Assembly (NCBI RefSeq): GCF_001544495.1
Contig: NZ_FCNZ02000012.1
Location: 124,001-188,000, forward strand
Reading direction: 5' to 3'
DNA from: Caballeronia telluris
GTDB taxonomy: Bacteria; Pseudomonadota; Gammaproteobacteria; Burkholderiales; Burkholderiaceae
Length of the DNA: 64,000 nt
Shown: positions 15,249 to 23,785 of the stretch, in pieces
Layout: each line of letters begins with the position of its first letter
Position numbering within the stretch: the first letter of the stretch is position 1
The notes under the pieces: model-generated
Seen by the model: the letters and a program-made list of their open reading frames with translations, nothing else
Databases searched by the model: none
Told to the model about the DNA's origin: nothing
Position numbers and translations under genes: made by a program

Positions 15249-17645
15249 TCAGTCCCCGTACGGCACCCAGATGTTCTTCACCTGCACCGCCTGACGGAGA
15301 AACGGCAGGCCTTCGCTCGCGGCATCGTGCCAGTCGAACGCGCGGCCACGATCCACGAACGTGCGCTTCAGATTGCCGACCGATTCGCGCTCCGCCATCG
15401 ACGAGAGTTCGGCGCCATTGAAGCACCACAACGCGTCGACATCGTCGTGCTGCGCGAGCGTCTTCGCAAGCGCATGCGATTCGCCCGTCACGATATTGAG
15501 CGCGCCGCCCGGCACGTCGGACGTCTCGACGACCTGATAAAAATCCGTCGCCATCAGCGGACAGGTCTCGCTCGGCACGGCCACCACGCGGTTGCCGAGC
15601 GCGAGCGCCGGTGCGACGAGCGACACGAAACCGAGCAGCGGCGCTTCATCCGGACACACCACGCCGATCACGCCCAGCGGCTCGTGCATCGCGAGCGCGA
15701 CGCCTTGCAACGGCGGCGCATGCACCGCGCCGTCGAACTTGTCGGCCCACGCGCCGTAGGTGAAAAGACGCGTGATCGACGCTTCGACTTCGCGCGCGGC
15801 ATCGCGTTCGCTCGCGCCCGTGCGCGTGACGAGCTGGCGCACGAATTCCGCCGAGCGCGCCGAGAGATTTTCGGCCAGGTAGTACAGCACCTGCGCGCGG
15901 TTGTGCGCACTCGCGCTCGACCACTTCTGCGCACCACGCGCCGCCGCGACCGCATTGCGAATGTCCTTGCGATTGCCTTCGCCCACTTCGCCGACGATCG
16001 CGCCCGAAGGCGCATGCACGAGCCGCGAATAGCCGCTGTCGGGACGCGCCTGCTTGCCGCCGATGAAGAGCTTCGCGGTACGGTCGAGCGCGCTCACGTT
16101 CGCGTCGGAGGGCGCCTGCGTCTCGTTGGGGCGCGCGGCGGCCTTCTTGCGAACCGGAAGTCTGCTCCACGCGCGCGGCTGCAAATATTCGTAGATTCCC
16201 TCGCGTCCGCCTTCGCGCCCGAAACCCGATTCGCGATAGCCGCCGAAGCCGACAGCCGCGTCGAAGAGATTGGTCGCGTTGATCCATACGACGCCGCACT
16301 GCAAACGCGGCGCGACGTCGAGCGCGCGGCTGATGTTTTCGCTCCATACGCTCGCCGCGAGCCCGTAGCGCGTGTTGTTCGCGAGCGCGACCGCTTCTTC
16401 GGGCGTGCGAAAGCTCATCGTCACGAGCACTGGGCCAAAGATCTCTTCTTGCGCGAGCGTCGATGCGGGCGCGACGTTGGTGACGAGCGTCGGCGGGAAA
16501 AACGCGCCGCCTTCGGGCAGCCTGAGACTCGCCGGCTGATGAATCGCACAGCCTTCGCTTTCGCCGAGCGCCACGAGCGCGCGGATGCGTTCGAGCTGCA
16601 CGGTATCGACGATCGCACTCATGTCGATGCCCTTGTCGAGCGACGGCCCGACGCGCAGCGTTTCCATGCGGCGCTTGAGCTTCTCGACGAAGCGCGCCTC
16701 GATGCCTTCCTGCACGAGCAGCCGCGAGCCGGCGCAGCACACTTGCCCCTGATTGAACCAGATCGCATCGACGACGCCTTCGACCGCGCTGTCGAGATCG
16801 GCGTCATCGAAGACGATGAACGGCGACTTGCCGCCGAGTTCGAGCGTGAGCGACTTGCCCGATCCCGCTGTCGCGACGCGAATCTGCCGCCCGACTTCCG
16901 TCGATCCGGTGAACGCGATCTTCGCGACGCGGGCGTGCTCGACCAGCGCCGCGCCCGTGCGGCCGTCGCCCGTCACGACGTTCAGCACGCCCGCAGGCAG
17001 ACCCGCGCGCGTCGCGAGCTCGGCGAACAGGAGCGCCGTGAGCGGCGTGTATTCGGCGGGCTTGAGCACCACGCAATTGCCCATCGCGAGCGCGGGCGCG
17101 ATCTTCCACGCGAGCATCAGCAGCGGAAAATTCCACGGCACGATCTGGCCGATCACGCCGAGCGGCGCCCAGTCGGCGAATTCGCGCTCCTGCAACTGCG
17201 CCCAGCCCGCGTGATGATAAAAGTGCCGCGAAACAAGGGGAATGTCGATGTCGCGCGTCTCGCGGATCGGCTTGCCGTTGTCGAGCGATTCGACCACCGC
17301 GAAAAGCCGGCTGTGACGCTGCACCATGCGCGCGAGCGCATACAGGTGGCGCGCGCGGCCCGGGCCGCCGAGCGCCTGCCATGCGGCGAGCGCGCCCTGC
17401 GCGGCGTCGACCGCGGCGGCGACATCGGCGCTGTCGCCTTGTGCGATCGATGCGAGCACGCGGCCGGTTGCCGGCTCCCGCGATTCGAAGCGCTCGGCCT
17501 GATCGGCTGCACAAGGCGCGCGCCACGCGCCGCCGATGAAATGGCCGAAGCCGCTCGCATGCTGATCGAGCCATACGCGCGCGGCGCGATCGTCTTCCGG
17601 TGCGGGTCCGTATTCCATCGAAGAAAAGTATTCGGCTACGCTCAT
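15249..17645 (-). CDS. Two-domain aldehyde dehydrogenase (ALDH16-like)
   Basis: This 798-residue protein contains a complete N-terminal ALDH domain (about 30-500) followed by a second ALDH-like domain (about 525-798). In the first, PWNFP, the general-base Glu (LELGGKSPF, Glu269) and the catalytic Cys (NQGQVCCAGSR, near Cys303) are all present. The second begins AKLFIGGKQARPDSGYSR and lacks a FxxxGQxC motif, so it is catalytically empty. This active-plus-pseudo-domain layout is that of the ALDH16 family, known from bacteria to animals but poorly understood physiologically. Between deoC and the mutarotase, the natural substrate would be acetaldehyde released by DeoC; that is inference. The start (MSVAEYFSSMEYGPAPED) is 43 bp after deoC. 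Confidence 0.88.
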   Translation of the reverse strand: MSVAEYFSSMEYGPAPEDDRAARVWLDQHASGFGHFIGGAWRAPCAADQAERFESREPATGRVLASIAQGDSADVAAAVDAAQGALAAWQALGGPGRARHLYALARMVQRHSRLFAVVESLDNGKPIRETRDIDIPLVSRHFYHHAGWAQLQEREFADWAPLGVIGQIVPWNFPLLMLAWKIAPALAMGNCVVLKPAEYTPLTALLFAELATRAGLPAGVLNVVTGDGRTGAALVEHARVAKIAFTGSTEVGRQIRVATAGSGKSLTLELGGKSPFIVFDDADLDSAVEGVVDAIWFNQGQVCCAGSRLLVQEGIEARFVEKLKRRMETLRVGPSLDKGIDMSAIVDTVQLERIRALVALGESEGCAIHQPASLRLPEGGAFFPPTLVTNVAPASTLAQEEIFGPVLVTMSFRTPEEAVALANNTRYGLAASVWSENISRALDVAPRLQCGVVWINATNLFDAAVGFGGYRESGFGREGGREGIYEYLQPRAWSRLPVRKKAAARPNETQAPSDANVSALDRTAKLFIGGKQARPDSGYSRLVHAPSGAIVGEVGEGNRKDIRNAVAAARGAQKWSSASAHNRAQVLYYLAENLSARSAEFVRQLVTRTGASERDAAREVEASITRLFTYGAWADKFDGAVHAPPLQGVALAMHEPLGVIGVVCPDEAPLLGFVSLVAPALALGNRVVAVPSETCPLMATDFYQVVETSDVPGGALNIVTGESHALAKTLAQHDDVDALWCFNGAELSSMAERESVGNLKRTFVDRGRAFDWHDAASEGLPFLRQAVQVKNIWVPYGD

Positions 17646-17688
17646 GAGGATGTCTGGTTGAATCGACGAATCGAGAAAAGGCGCGTGC

Positions 17689-18729
17689 TCACGCGACGGG
17701 ATGACGGTTGAACGCCGAGTAGCGGCCGCTCACGTGATGTTCGAGCTGCCGCTCGATGTCGGACAGCAGGCTCGACGCACCGATGCGGAACAGGTCCGCT
17801 TCGAGCCAGTCGCGCCCGAGTTCTTCCTTCATGAGGATCTGGTATTCCAGCACCGACTTGGCCGTCGATACGCCGCCCGCCGGCTTGAAGCCGATCGCCA
17901 CGCCCGTGCGCGCGAGGTACTCGCGGATCATGCGCACCATCACGAGCGAGACGTCGAGTGTCGCGTTGACGCCTTCCTTGCCCGTCGAGGTCTTGATGAA
18001 ATCGGCGCCGGCCATCATGCAGACCATCGACGCCTTCGCCACGTTCGAGAGCGTGCGGATGTCGCCGGTCGCGAGAATCGCCTTCACATGCGCTTCGCCG
18101 CACGCCGCGCGGAAGTCGCGCATCTCGTCGTAGAGCGCCTGCCAGTTGCCGGTTAGAACGTGTTCGCGCGTCACGACGATGTCGATTTCGGCGGCGCCGT
18201 CCGCCACCGACGCCTCGATCTCGCGCAGCTTCAACGGATGCGGAATGAGTCCGGCGGGAAAGCCCGTCGATACCGCCGCGACCGGAATGCCGCTGCCGTC
18301 GAGCGCGTGGACCGCCGCCTTCACGAAACGGTGATAGACGCATACGGCGCCGGTCTTGATCGAGCCGGGCGCCATGCCGAGCGCTTCGAGCAGGTCGTCG
18401 CGCAACGGACGGCGCGCCTTCGCGCAGAGGCGTTCGACGCGCGCGGTGGTGTCGTCGCCGTTGAGCGTCGTGAGGTCGATGCAGGTGATGGCCTTGAGCA
18501 ACCATGCCGCCTGTGCGTCTTTCTTGACCGCGCGCCGCGTGCCGAGCGTCGAGGCGCGCCGGGCCACGGCCGACTGATTCACGCGCAAGCCGTCGAGCCA
18601 TGCGAGGTCGAACGGAACGCCGGGATTGCGCGTGAGCGTGTCCGGATGCGGCCGGCTTGAGCCGGGCCACGCGAGAACGGATTTCGAGGCAGCATCGAGC
18701 ATGAGATCGTTTGGGTTTGTGCGGCGCAC
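17689..18729 (-). CDS. deoC: Deoxyribose-phosphate aldolase
   Basis: The protein has 346 residues from GTG 18729, preceded by AAGG; an ATG at 18702 is the alternative but has no ribosome-binding site. The Schiff-base lysine sits in GADFIKTSTGK (Lys246), and a second conserved lysine is in GFKPAGGVST. ITCIDLTTLNGDD and VAAVSTGFPAG are further class-I DeoC signatures. It splits 2-deoxyribose-5-phosphate into glyceraldehyde-3-phosphate and acetaldehyde. At 346 residues it is longer than the bacterial DeoC of Escherichia coli (about 260), owing to a roughly 80-residue N-terminal extension like that of eukaryote-type members. It is the first gene of an eight-gene operon, behind a DeoR-like palindrome. 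Confidence 0.93.
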   Translation of the reverse strand: MRRTNPNDLMLDAASKSVLAWPGSSRPHPDTLTRNPGVPFDLAWLDGLRVNQSAVARRASTLGTRRAVKKDAQAAWLLKAITCIDLTTLNGDDTTARVERLCAKARRPLRDDLLEALGMAPGSIKTGAVCVYHRFVKAAVHALDGSGIPVAAVSTGFPAGLIPHPLKLREIEASVADGAAEIDIVVTREHVLTGNWQALYDEMRDFRAACGEAHVKAILATGDIRTLSNVAKASMVCMMAGADFIKTSTGKEGVNATLDVSLVMVRMIREYLARTGVAIGFKPAGGVSTAKSVLEYQILMKEELGRDWLEADLFRIGASSLLSDIERQLEHHVSGRYSAFNRHPVA

Positions 18730-18760
18730 AACACCTTTTTGATAGATTGATCTCAGTTTA

Positions 18761-18785
18761 TAACATCGTTGTTACGATCGTAACA
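18761..18785. promoter_or_regulatory. DeoR-type operator in the deoC promoter
   Basis: TGTTACGATCGTAACA (18770-18785) is a perfect 16-bp palindrome with the same outer TGTTA/TAACA arms as the Escherichia coli DeoR operator TGTTAGAATTCTAACA. An additional TAACA at 18761-18765 forms a second inverted pair with the shared TGTTA (18770-18774), so there are three half-sites in series. It lies 32-57 bases upstream of the deoC start, in the only A+T-rich, promoter-like stretch ahead of the operon. The likely binder is the DeoR protein encoded at 6065-6790. Confidence 0.75.
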
Positions 18786-18833
18786 TAGGGAAAGTGCGGA
18801 GGCTTCCGAGGCCACGTTGCGGGTAAGACGATG

Positions 18834-19280
18834 TCAGGACGCGCCCTTTTCCCGCAGCGTCGTCACATATTGCTTGGCCGCTTCGTTGCCGTGCGCTATC
18901 GCCCGTAGCGCAAGAGTAAATCCGACTTGCGTCTCATGAGCGACCGCGCTGCGGTCCGTATCGAAGACCTTGACCGCGCGTCTCAGATGTTGCGCCGCCT
19001 GCACATGCAGCTCCGACGCCGCCGCATGATGTTGCGCGGCCGTCAGGTCGCTTTCACCCGATCCGGCCGGTGAAGAAGCGCCCGCATGCTTGACGGCGAC
19101 GTTAGACTCATCGATGGCATGAAGTGCATGGCCCTGCGCCAATACCGCCTGATGAGCAGCATGATCCTGATCGCTGCCGGCCTCGTAATACTGCGATGCC
19201 TCACGATGAAATCGCGCAGCTTGCTCGTGATGCGACGCGGCAGCCTCGAGGTGCACCTTTTTACCTTGCTTGGTATTCAC
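18834..19280 (-). CDS. His- and Ala-rich helical protein of unknown function
   Basis: This 148-residue soluble protein has no signal peptide. It contains two similar helical segments: EAAASHHEQAARFHREASQ (about 12-30) and LTAAQHHAAASELHVQAAQ (about 79-97). Both share an AA-HH-AA/AxxxH spacing and suggest an internal duplication. A linker with ASSPAGSGESD separates them. The His pairs spaced along one helix face could bind metal or act in a four-helix bundle. I do not recognise a named family, though Burkholderiaceae genomes often carry such short helical proteins. It is a lone gene between the deoC promoter and the LysR gene. Confidence 0.65.
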   Translation of the reverse strand: MNTKQGKKVHLEAAASHHEQAARFHREASQYYEAGSDQDHAAHQAVLAQGHALHAIDESNVAVKHAGASSPAGSGESDLTAAQHHAAASELHVQAAQHLRRAVKVFDTDRSAVAHETQVGFTLALRAIAHGNEAAKQYVTTLREKGAS

Positions 19281-19377
19281 GGTCGCTCCCGCTGCAAAGA
19301 CATTCCCTCATCATTGACCGATTGCGTGCAACTTGCAACGTACCAGCGAGGCATCGCGCGGCATCTTGGTCCGCTCG

Positions 19378-20298
19378 TCATCGCTTCGGGCACCGGGATG
19401 AAGCCGTCTGCGAGCGCGTTCCCTCGCGTTCGAGCCATGCGCGGAACACCGCGACCAGTTCGTTCGGGGCTTTGTCGTCCGGCACGTAAGTGCAATAGCT
19501 TCGCGATGGCAGACGAGGACCGTCGAGCGGCGCGACCAGCCGGCCGGCGGCGAGATCGTCGGCGACGAGCGCTGTGGGTCCCATCGCGACGCCCAGCCCC
19601 TCGATGGCGGCTTGCAGCGTCAGATAAAAGTGATCGAAGGTCAGGACGGCGGCGGGCTGGAACGCGGGCATCGATGCTTTCGCGAGCCAGTCCGGCCAGA
19701 GCCGCGGAAGGCTCGACGTATGCAGCAGCGTGTGCCGGCGTATGTCGCCGGGCTGCGTGAGCGGCACGCGCTGCAGAAGCGCCGGGCTGCAAACCGGGAG
19801 CCGCTCTTCGGACAGGAACGGCCGCATCGAATAACCGTAAAACGTGTCCGGGCCGCCACGGATGACGACGTCGCACGCATCCGTGAGACGCTCGACCGAC
19901 TCGTTCGATGTCTGAACGTTCACGTCGATGCCGGGGTGTGCCGCGTTAAAGCGCGCGAGTCTCGGCACGAGCCAGCGCAACGTGAACGTCGCGGGCGCGT
20001 TCACCGACAGCATTCGCGATACCGTCGCGGGCAAGCCGTATCGCGCGGTGGCCTGTGCGAGTCGCCCGAACAGCGGGCCGATCTCTTCCAGATAAGCCCG
20101 CGCCGCCGGGGTGAGCGACACGCGCCGGTTGTGCCGCTCGAACAACGGTGCGCCGAGCCACGTTTCGAGCAGACGCACATGCTGACTCACCGCGCCGTGA
20201 GTCACGTGCAATTCGGCTGCCGCGTCCTTGAAACTGCCGAGGCGGCCGGCGGCCTCGAAAGCGCGCAGCGCGTTGAGTGGCGGCAAGGGTCGTTGCAT
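19378..20298 (-). CDS. LysR-type regulator, GcvA-like
   Basis: This 306-residue protein has the N-terminal HTH MQRPLPPLNALRAFEAAGRLGSFKDAAAELHVTHGAVSQHVRLLE. The PLPPLNALRAFEAA opening and HVTHGAVSQHVR recognition helix place it in the GcvA-like branch. The C-terminal effector domain (about 90-295) follows. It is transcribed divergently from the EamA-family transporter starting at 20401 across about 100 bases, the usual arrangement for a LysR regulator and its target. The effector is unknown. Confidence 0.88.
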   Translation of the reverse strand: MQRPLPPLNALRAFEAAGRLGSFKDAAAELHVTHGAVSQHVRLLETWLGAPLFERHNRRVSLTPAARAYLEEIGPLFGRLAQATARYGLPATVSRMLSVNAPATFTLRWLVPRLARFNAAHPGIDVNVQTSNESVERLTDACDVVIRGGPDTFYGYSMRPFLSEERLPVCSPALLQRVPLTQPGDIRRHTLLHTSSLPRLWPDWLAKASMPAFQPAAVLTFDHFYLTLQAAIEGLGVAMGPTALVADDLAAGRLVAPLDGPRLPSRSYCTYVPDDKAPNELVAVFRAWLEREGTRSQTASSRCPKR

Positions 20299-20400
20299 TC
20301 GCAGGAGTTTTTCTATTGCGATCGCCCAATTTATCTGGTTTGTCAGGGCATCACAAGATAGTTAAGCTTTCCTTTCGCCCCTTCCCGAACTTCGATACGC

Positions 20401-21243
20401 ATGCTCAGCTATACCGGCGGTCTCGTCCTTTTCGCCGCGCTGCTTCACGCAAGCTGGAACGCGATGCTGCACGGCAACCGCGACCGCTTTCTCTCGATGA
20501 CGTGGATGAGCATCGCCATCGCGGCGGTATCCACGGGCGTCGTCGCATTCGTGCCGTGGCCGCCCGACGCCGCCTGGCCGTGCATCATCGCGTCGGGGCT
20601 CGTACATATCGTCTACAACGTGAGCCTCGTGCGCGCGTATCGACGCGGCGATCTCGCGCAGGCGTATCCGATCGCGCGCGGCTCCTCGCCGCTGCTCGTC
20701 GCGCTTGGCGCGGCGCTCTTTGCGCACGAAGCGATCGGGCCGTTGCACGCGCTCGGCATCGCGATGATCTCGGGCGGCATCATTTCGCTCGCGCTCGGAG
20801 GCGGGTCCGTGTCGCGCTCGGGGGCGCTCGCCGCTCTGACGGTCGGCGCGACGATCGCCGTCTATACCGTGATCGACGGCATCGGCGTGCGCTCGATGAG
20901 CGGCCACGCGCTCGCCTACACCGCGTGGATGTTCATGTTCTATTGGCTGATGCCGGTGCTGTTCGTCGCGATGCGCGGCATCGACGCATTGTTGACGCCG
21001 ATACGCGCCGCGCCGGTGTCCATCGTTTCGTCGCTCGCAGGCGGACTGGTGTCCATCGCGGCCTACGGCATCGTGATCTGGGCGATGCAATCGGGCGCGA
21101 TGGGCACGGTGTCGGCGTTGCGGGAGACGAGCGTCGTGTTCGCCGTGCTGATCGGACGGGTGTTTCTGCGGGAAGCCGTCAGCAAGAAACGCTGGCTGGC
21201 GTGCGTGGTGGTCGCGGGTGGAGCGATCTGTCTGGGACTATGA
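20401..21243 (+). CDS. DMT-superfamily (EamA) permease
   Basis: The 280-residue protein is almost entirely hydrophobic, with about ten transmembrane helices and two repeated EamA halves. It begins MLSYTGGLVLFAALLHASWNAM, and the start HASWNAMLHGN is typical of the family. The second half includes SALRETSVVFAVLIGRVFLREAVSKKRW, a conserved EamA element. Members export or import amino acids, nucleosides or small metabolites, and the substrate cannot be deduced. Divergent orientation from the LysR gene suggests regulation by it. Confidence 0.87.
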   Translation: MLSYTGGLVLFAALLHASWNAMLHGNRDRFLSMTWMSIAIAAVSTGVVAFVPWPPDAAWPCIIASGLVHIVYNVSLVRAYRRGDLAQAYPIARGSSPLLVALGAALFAHEAIGPLHALGIAMISGGIISLALGGGSVSRSGALAALTVGATIAVYTVIDGIGVRSMSGHALAYTAWMFMFYWLMPVLFVAMRGIDALLTPIRAAPVSIVSSLAGGLVSIAAYGIVIWAMQSGAMGTVSALRETSVVFAVLIGRVFLREAVSKKRWLACVVVAGGAICLGL

Positions 21244-21273
21244 CCGATGGCGCGGCGCTTTAGTCAGAACCGG

Positions 21274-21954
21274 CTATTCGAGCGCCACGGATTTAAGCGT
21301 CGGCGCATGCGTGGGGGAAAAACCGGACGCGTGACGATCGCGATGCGTCTGTCGCTTTTCTTCCGCGCTCGAAATGTAGTTCACCAGTTCGCGGCTGAGA
21401 TCAGCGTCCTTCGAACCCGGACGCCACGGCACGCAACCGTGCTTCTTGCGCGTCGTCCGCGCGAGCGCCAGCGCATCTCGTGCGGCCTTCGCGCTTTCCA
21501 GGCCCACTTCCTCGCCGATCGCGAGCGGATCGCCGAACTCCGCGAACGAACCCAGGTCTTCCCTGCCCGCATGGACCCGCGCCGGAAAGTCGCGCAATTC
21601 GGATACGCTTTTGTGGCCGAGCCGTCGCCATTGCACGCGCTCGGGGAACAGGAAGGCCGGCAGCATGACGCTCGTCAGCGCGTCGCGACTGCCCGTGCGG
21701 CTGACTTCGGCGAGCGCCCAGTCCGCGCGGTGCATCATCGCCCGGCACGAGCGCGCGTAGCCTTCGAGCGAGACGGCGATTTCCAGAGCGGCATCGCGAC
21801 GTTCACGCCGATGCGCAAACCGGTCGCGCAGACCTTGCATCGCCAGGACGACGAAAGCGCTGACGGCGCTCGACGTACCGACGATCGCGAGCCAGCTCGG
21901 CCAGTCGATCTGCTTCAGAAAAGCCGGCATCTCGTGCCACTGCGTCTGCCACAT
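21274..21954 (-). CDS. Hypothetical protein with N-terminal membrane anchor
   Basis: This 226-residue protein has one hydrophobic segment near residues 18-42 (WPSWLAIVGTSSAVSAFVVLAMQGL), then a charged, mostly helical cytosolic part with RDRFAHRRERRDAALEIAVSLEGYARSCRAMMHRADWALAE. A similar organisation (short TM, RRERRDAAL, then a soluble domain) is seen in many uncharacterised proteobacterial proteins. No catalytic motif is visible. It ends close to the EamA gene (convergent) and is head-to-head with the DHA2 transporter at 22137. Confidence 0.65.
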   Translation of the reverse strand: MWQTQWHEMPAFLKQIDWPSWLAIVGTSSAVSAFVVLAMQGLRDRFAHRRERRDAALEIAVSLEGYARSCRAMMHRADWALAEVSRTGSRDALTSVMLPAFLFPERVQWRRLGHKSVSELRDFPARVHAGREDLGSFAEFGDPLAIGEEVGLESAKAARDALALARTTRKKHGCVPWRPGSKDADLSRELVNYISSAEEKRQTHRDRHASGFSPTHAPTLKSVALE

Positions 21955-22136
21955 GATTCATCCTCAGAGCCGTGGGAGCAGAAAGTATAAGGATTTTCGC
22001 CATTCCTCTGAAAAAAGTGACGCGATCCGACGCCATAGTGTGTGGAATACGCGACGGTCCCCGCGCCGAGCGAGGTGAGAGGCAATGCTGGTAGCATGCC
22101 TCCCACCCTTCGCATGTCATCGCCATCAGTCAGAGC

Positions 22137-23558
22137 ATGAAAGATCCGACCGCCCGTTCCGCCTCGCTCGGCCCGCTTCCCTACGTCGTGGCCGCGACCT
22201 TCTTCATGGAGTACCTCGACACCACCATCATCGCGACCGCGCTGCCGCAGATGGCCCATTCGTTCGGCACGAGTCCGAACGCATTGAGCCTCGGCATGAG
22301 CGCCTACATGATCGCGCTCGCCATCTTCATTCCCGCGAGCGGCTGGGTCGCCGACCGCTTCGGCTCGCGCAGCGTGTTCTTCACCGCGATCGTGACGTTC
22401 ACGCTGGCGTCGCTCCTGTGCGGCATCTCGCAGGACGTGGTGCAGTTCACGGCGGCGCGGGTCCTGCAAGGCATCGGCGGCGCGCTGATGGTGCCGGTCG
22501 GCCGCCTGACCGTGGTGCGCAGCATCGACAAGAAGCAGTTGATGCAGGCCATCTCGACGATCACCTGGCCCGGCATCGTCGCGCCTGTGGTCGGGCCGCC
22601 GATCGGCGGCTTCATCACCACTTATGCATCGTGGCGCTGGATCTTCCTGTTGAACCTGCCGGTGTGTTTCGCCGTGCTGATCGCGGTGCTCAAGTGGGTG
22701 CCGAATCTGCGTAGCGAAGAGCGCCGTCCGTTCGACGTCGGCGGGCTCGTGCTGAGCGGCCTGACGCTCACCGCGATTCTCTACGGCGCGGACCTGGCGA
22801 GCCAGCCGGACACCAATCCGTGGATCGGGCTCGCCGTCATCGTCGCGGGTCTCATGATCGGCGTGCTCGCCTACCAGCACGCGCTGCGGCGCCCGCATCC
22901 GCTCATCGACGTGACGACGCTTCGAATCCCGACGTTCTCCGTGACGGTGATCACGGGCACGTTCACGCGCATCGGCATCGGCGCCGTGCCCTATCTGATG
23001 CCGCTGCTGTTCCAGATCGGCTTCGGCTTGTCCGCGTTTCACTCGGGACTGCTGCTGCTCGCGAGCGCGCTCGGCAACCTCGGCATGAAGGCGCTGACGA
23101 CCGCCATCCTGAGGCGGCACGGCTTCCGGAACGTCGTGATCATCAATTGCGCCTTCTGCGGCGTCTTCACGATTGCGTGCGGCCTGCTCACGCCCGCAGC
23201 GCCGCTCGCGCTCACGCTCTTCGTGGTGTTCGTCTACGGCGTGACCCGCTCGATGCAGTTCTCGTCGCTCGCCACGCTCGCCTATGCGGACGTGCCGCAG
23301 CCGCAGATGAGCGCTGCCAACACGATGTGGAACGCGGCGGCTCAGATGAGCATCGGGCTTGGCATCGCGTTCGGTGCGCTCGCGTTGCGCGCGGCTTCGG
23401 CCTTCCACGACAACGCCGCCACGCAGGCGCACGTCTTCACGCTCGACGACTTTCGTCTCGCCTTTCTCGGCGCGGGCGTGCTCACGCTGGTGTCGATCTA
23501 CGGCTACGTGAAGCTCGCGGGCGATGCCGGGCACAAGCTCAGCAACGCATCGCGGTGA
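22137..23558 (+). CDS. MFS transporter, DHA2 (EmrB/QacA-like) drug exporter
   Basis: This 473-residue protein begins MKDPTARSASLGPLPYVVAATFFMEYLDTTIIATALPQ. FMEYLDTTIIATALPQM is the DHA2 motif in TM1, GWVADRFGSRSVF is the MFS motif A loop, and ARVLQGIGGALMVPVGRLTV is the motif B/C region. Twelve to fourteen hydrophobic helices span the protein. Exporters of this group act as proton antiporters for drugs, detergents or metabolites, alone or with an EmrA adaptor; no adaptor gene lies next to it here. The substrate is unknown. Confidence 0.88.
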   Translation: MKDPTARSASLGPLPYVVAATFFMEYLDTTIIATALPQMAHSFGTSPNALSLGMSAYMIALAIFIPASGWVADRFGSRSVFFTAIVTFTLASLLCGISQDVVQFTAARVLQGIGGALMVPVGRLTVVRSIDKKQLMQAISTITWPGIVAPVVGPPIGGFITTYASWRWIFLLNLPVCFAVLIAVLKWVPNLRSEERRPFDVGGLVLSGLTLTAILYGADLASQPDTNPWIGLAVIVAGLMIGVLAYQHALRRPHPLIDVTTLRIPTFSVTVITGTFTRIGIGAVPYLMPLLFQIGFGLSAFHSGLLLLASALGNLGMKALTTAILRRHGFRNVVIINCAFCGVFTIACGLLTPAAPLALTLFVVFVYGVTRSMQFSSLATLAYADVPQPQMSAANTMWNAAAQMSIGLGIAFGALALRAASAFHDNAATQAHVFTLDDFRLAFLGAGVLTLVSIYGYVKLAGDAGHKLSNASR

Positions 23559-23604
23559 CGCGCAGAGTCGTTTCCCGGACAAACCGCGAAGGGCGAGAAT
23601 CCCA

Positions 23605-23632
23605 TTGAATTATCTGCCGCATGTAGTACTGT
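23605..23632 (+). promoter_or_regulatory. Candidate promoter of the TIR-CHASE2 operon
   Basis: TTGAAT (23605-23610), a 16-base spacer and TACTGT (23627-23632) form the best promoter-like pair in the 227-base gap. Downstream leader length to the start at 23786 is about 150 bases. This is consensus matching by eye only. Confidence 0.35.
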
Positions 23633-23785
23633 GCGAGCTAGGGCGCGCGGCATCGGGCGCGCGAGCGTCACCGTTGGAAGTGCTAACCGCAGTGGATGAC
23701 ACGCAGGCCAAAGCATCGACGCGTCGCGTGTACGTGGTCCCGGTCGCGCCTGGGACGGCCTGCTTCGTCGCCTGCCGATCCGACC

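Noticed and set aside
13768..15429. 553-residue version of the kinase with an N-terminal extension
   Set aside because: The extension overlaps the mutarotase gene in another frame; the MSRRSVVILG start and ATGA overlap fit better.
15327..17711. 794-residue open frame opposite the ALDH16-like gene
   Set aside because: Arg/Ala/Glu-rich shadow; the other strand has full ALDH motifs.
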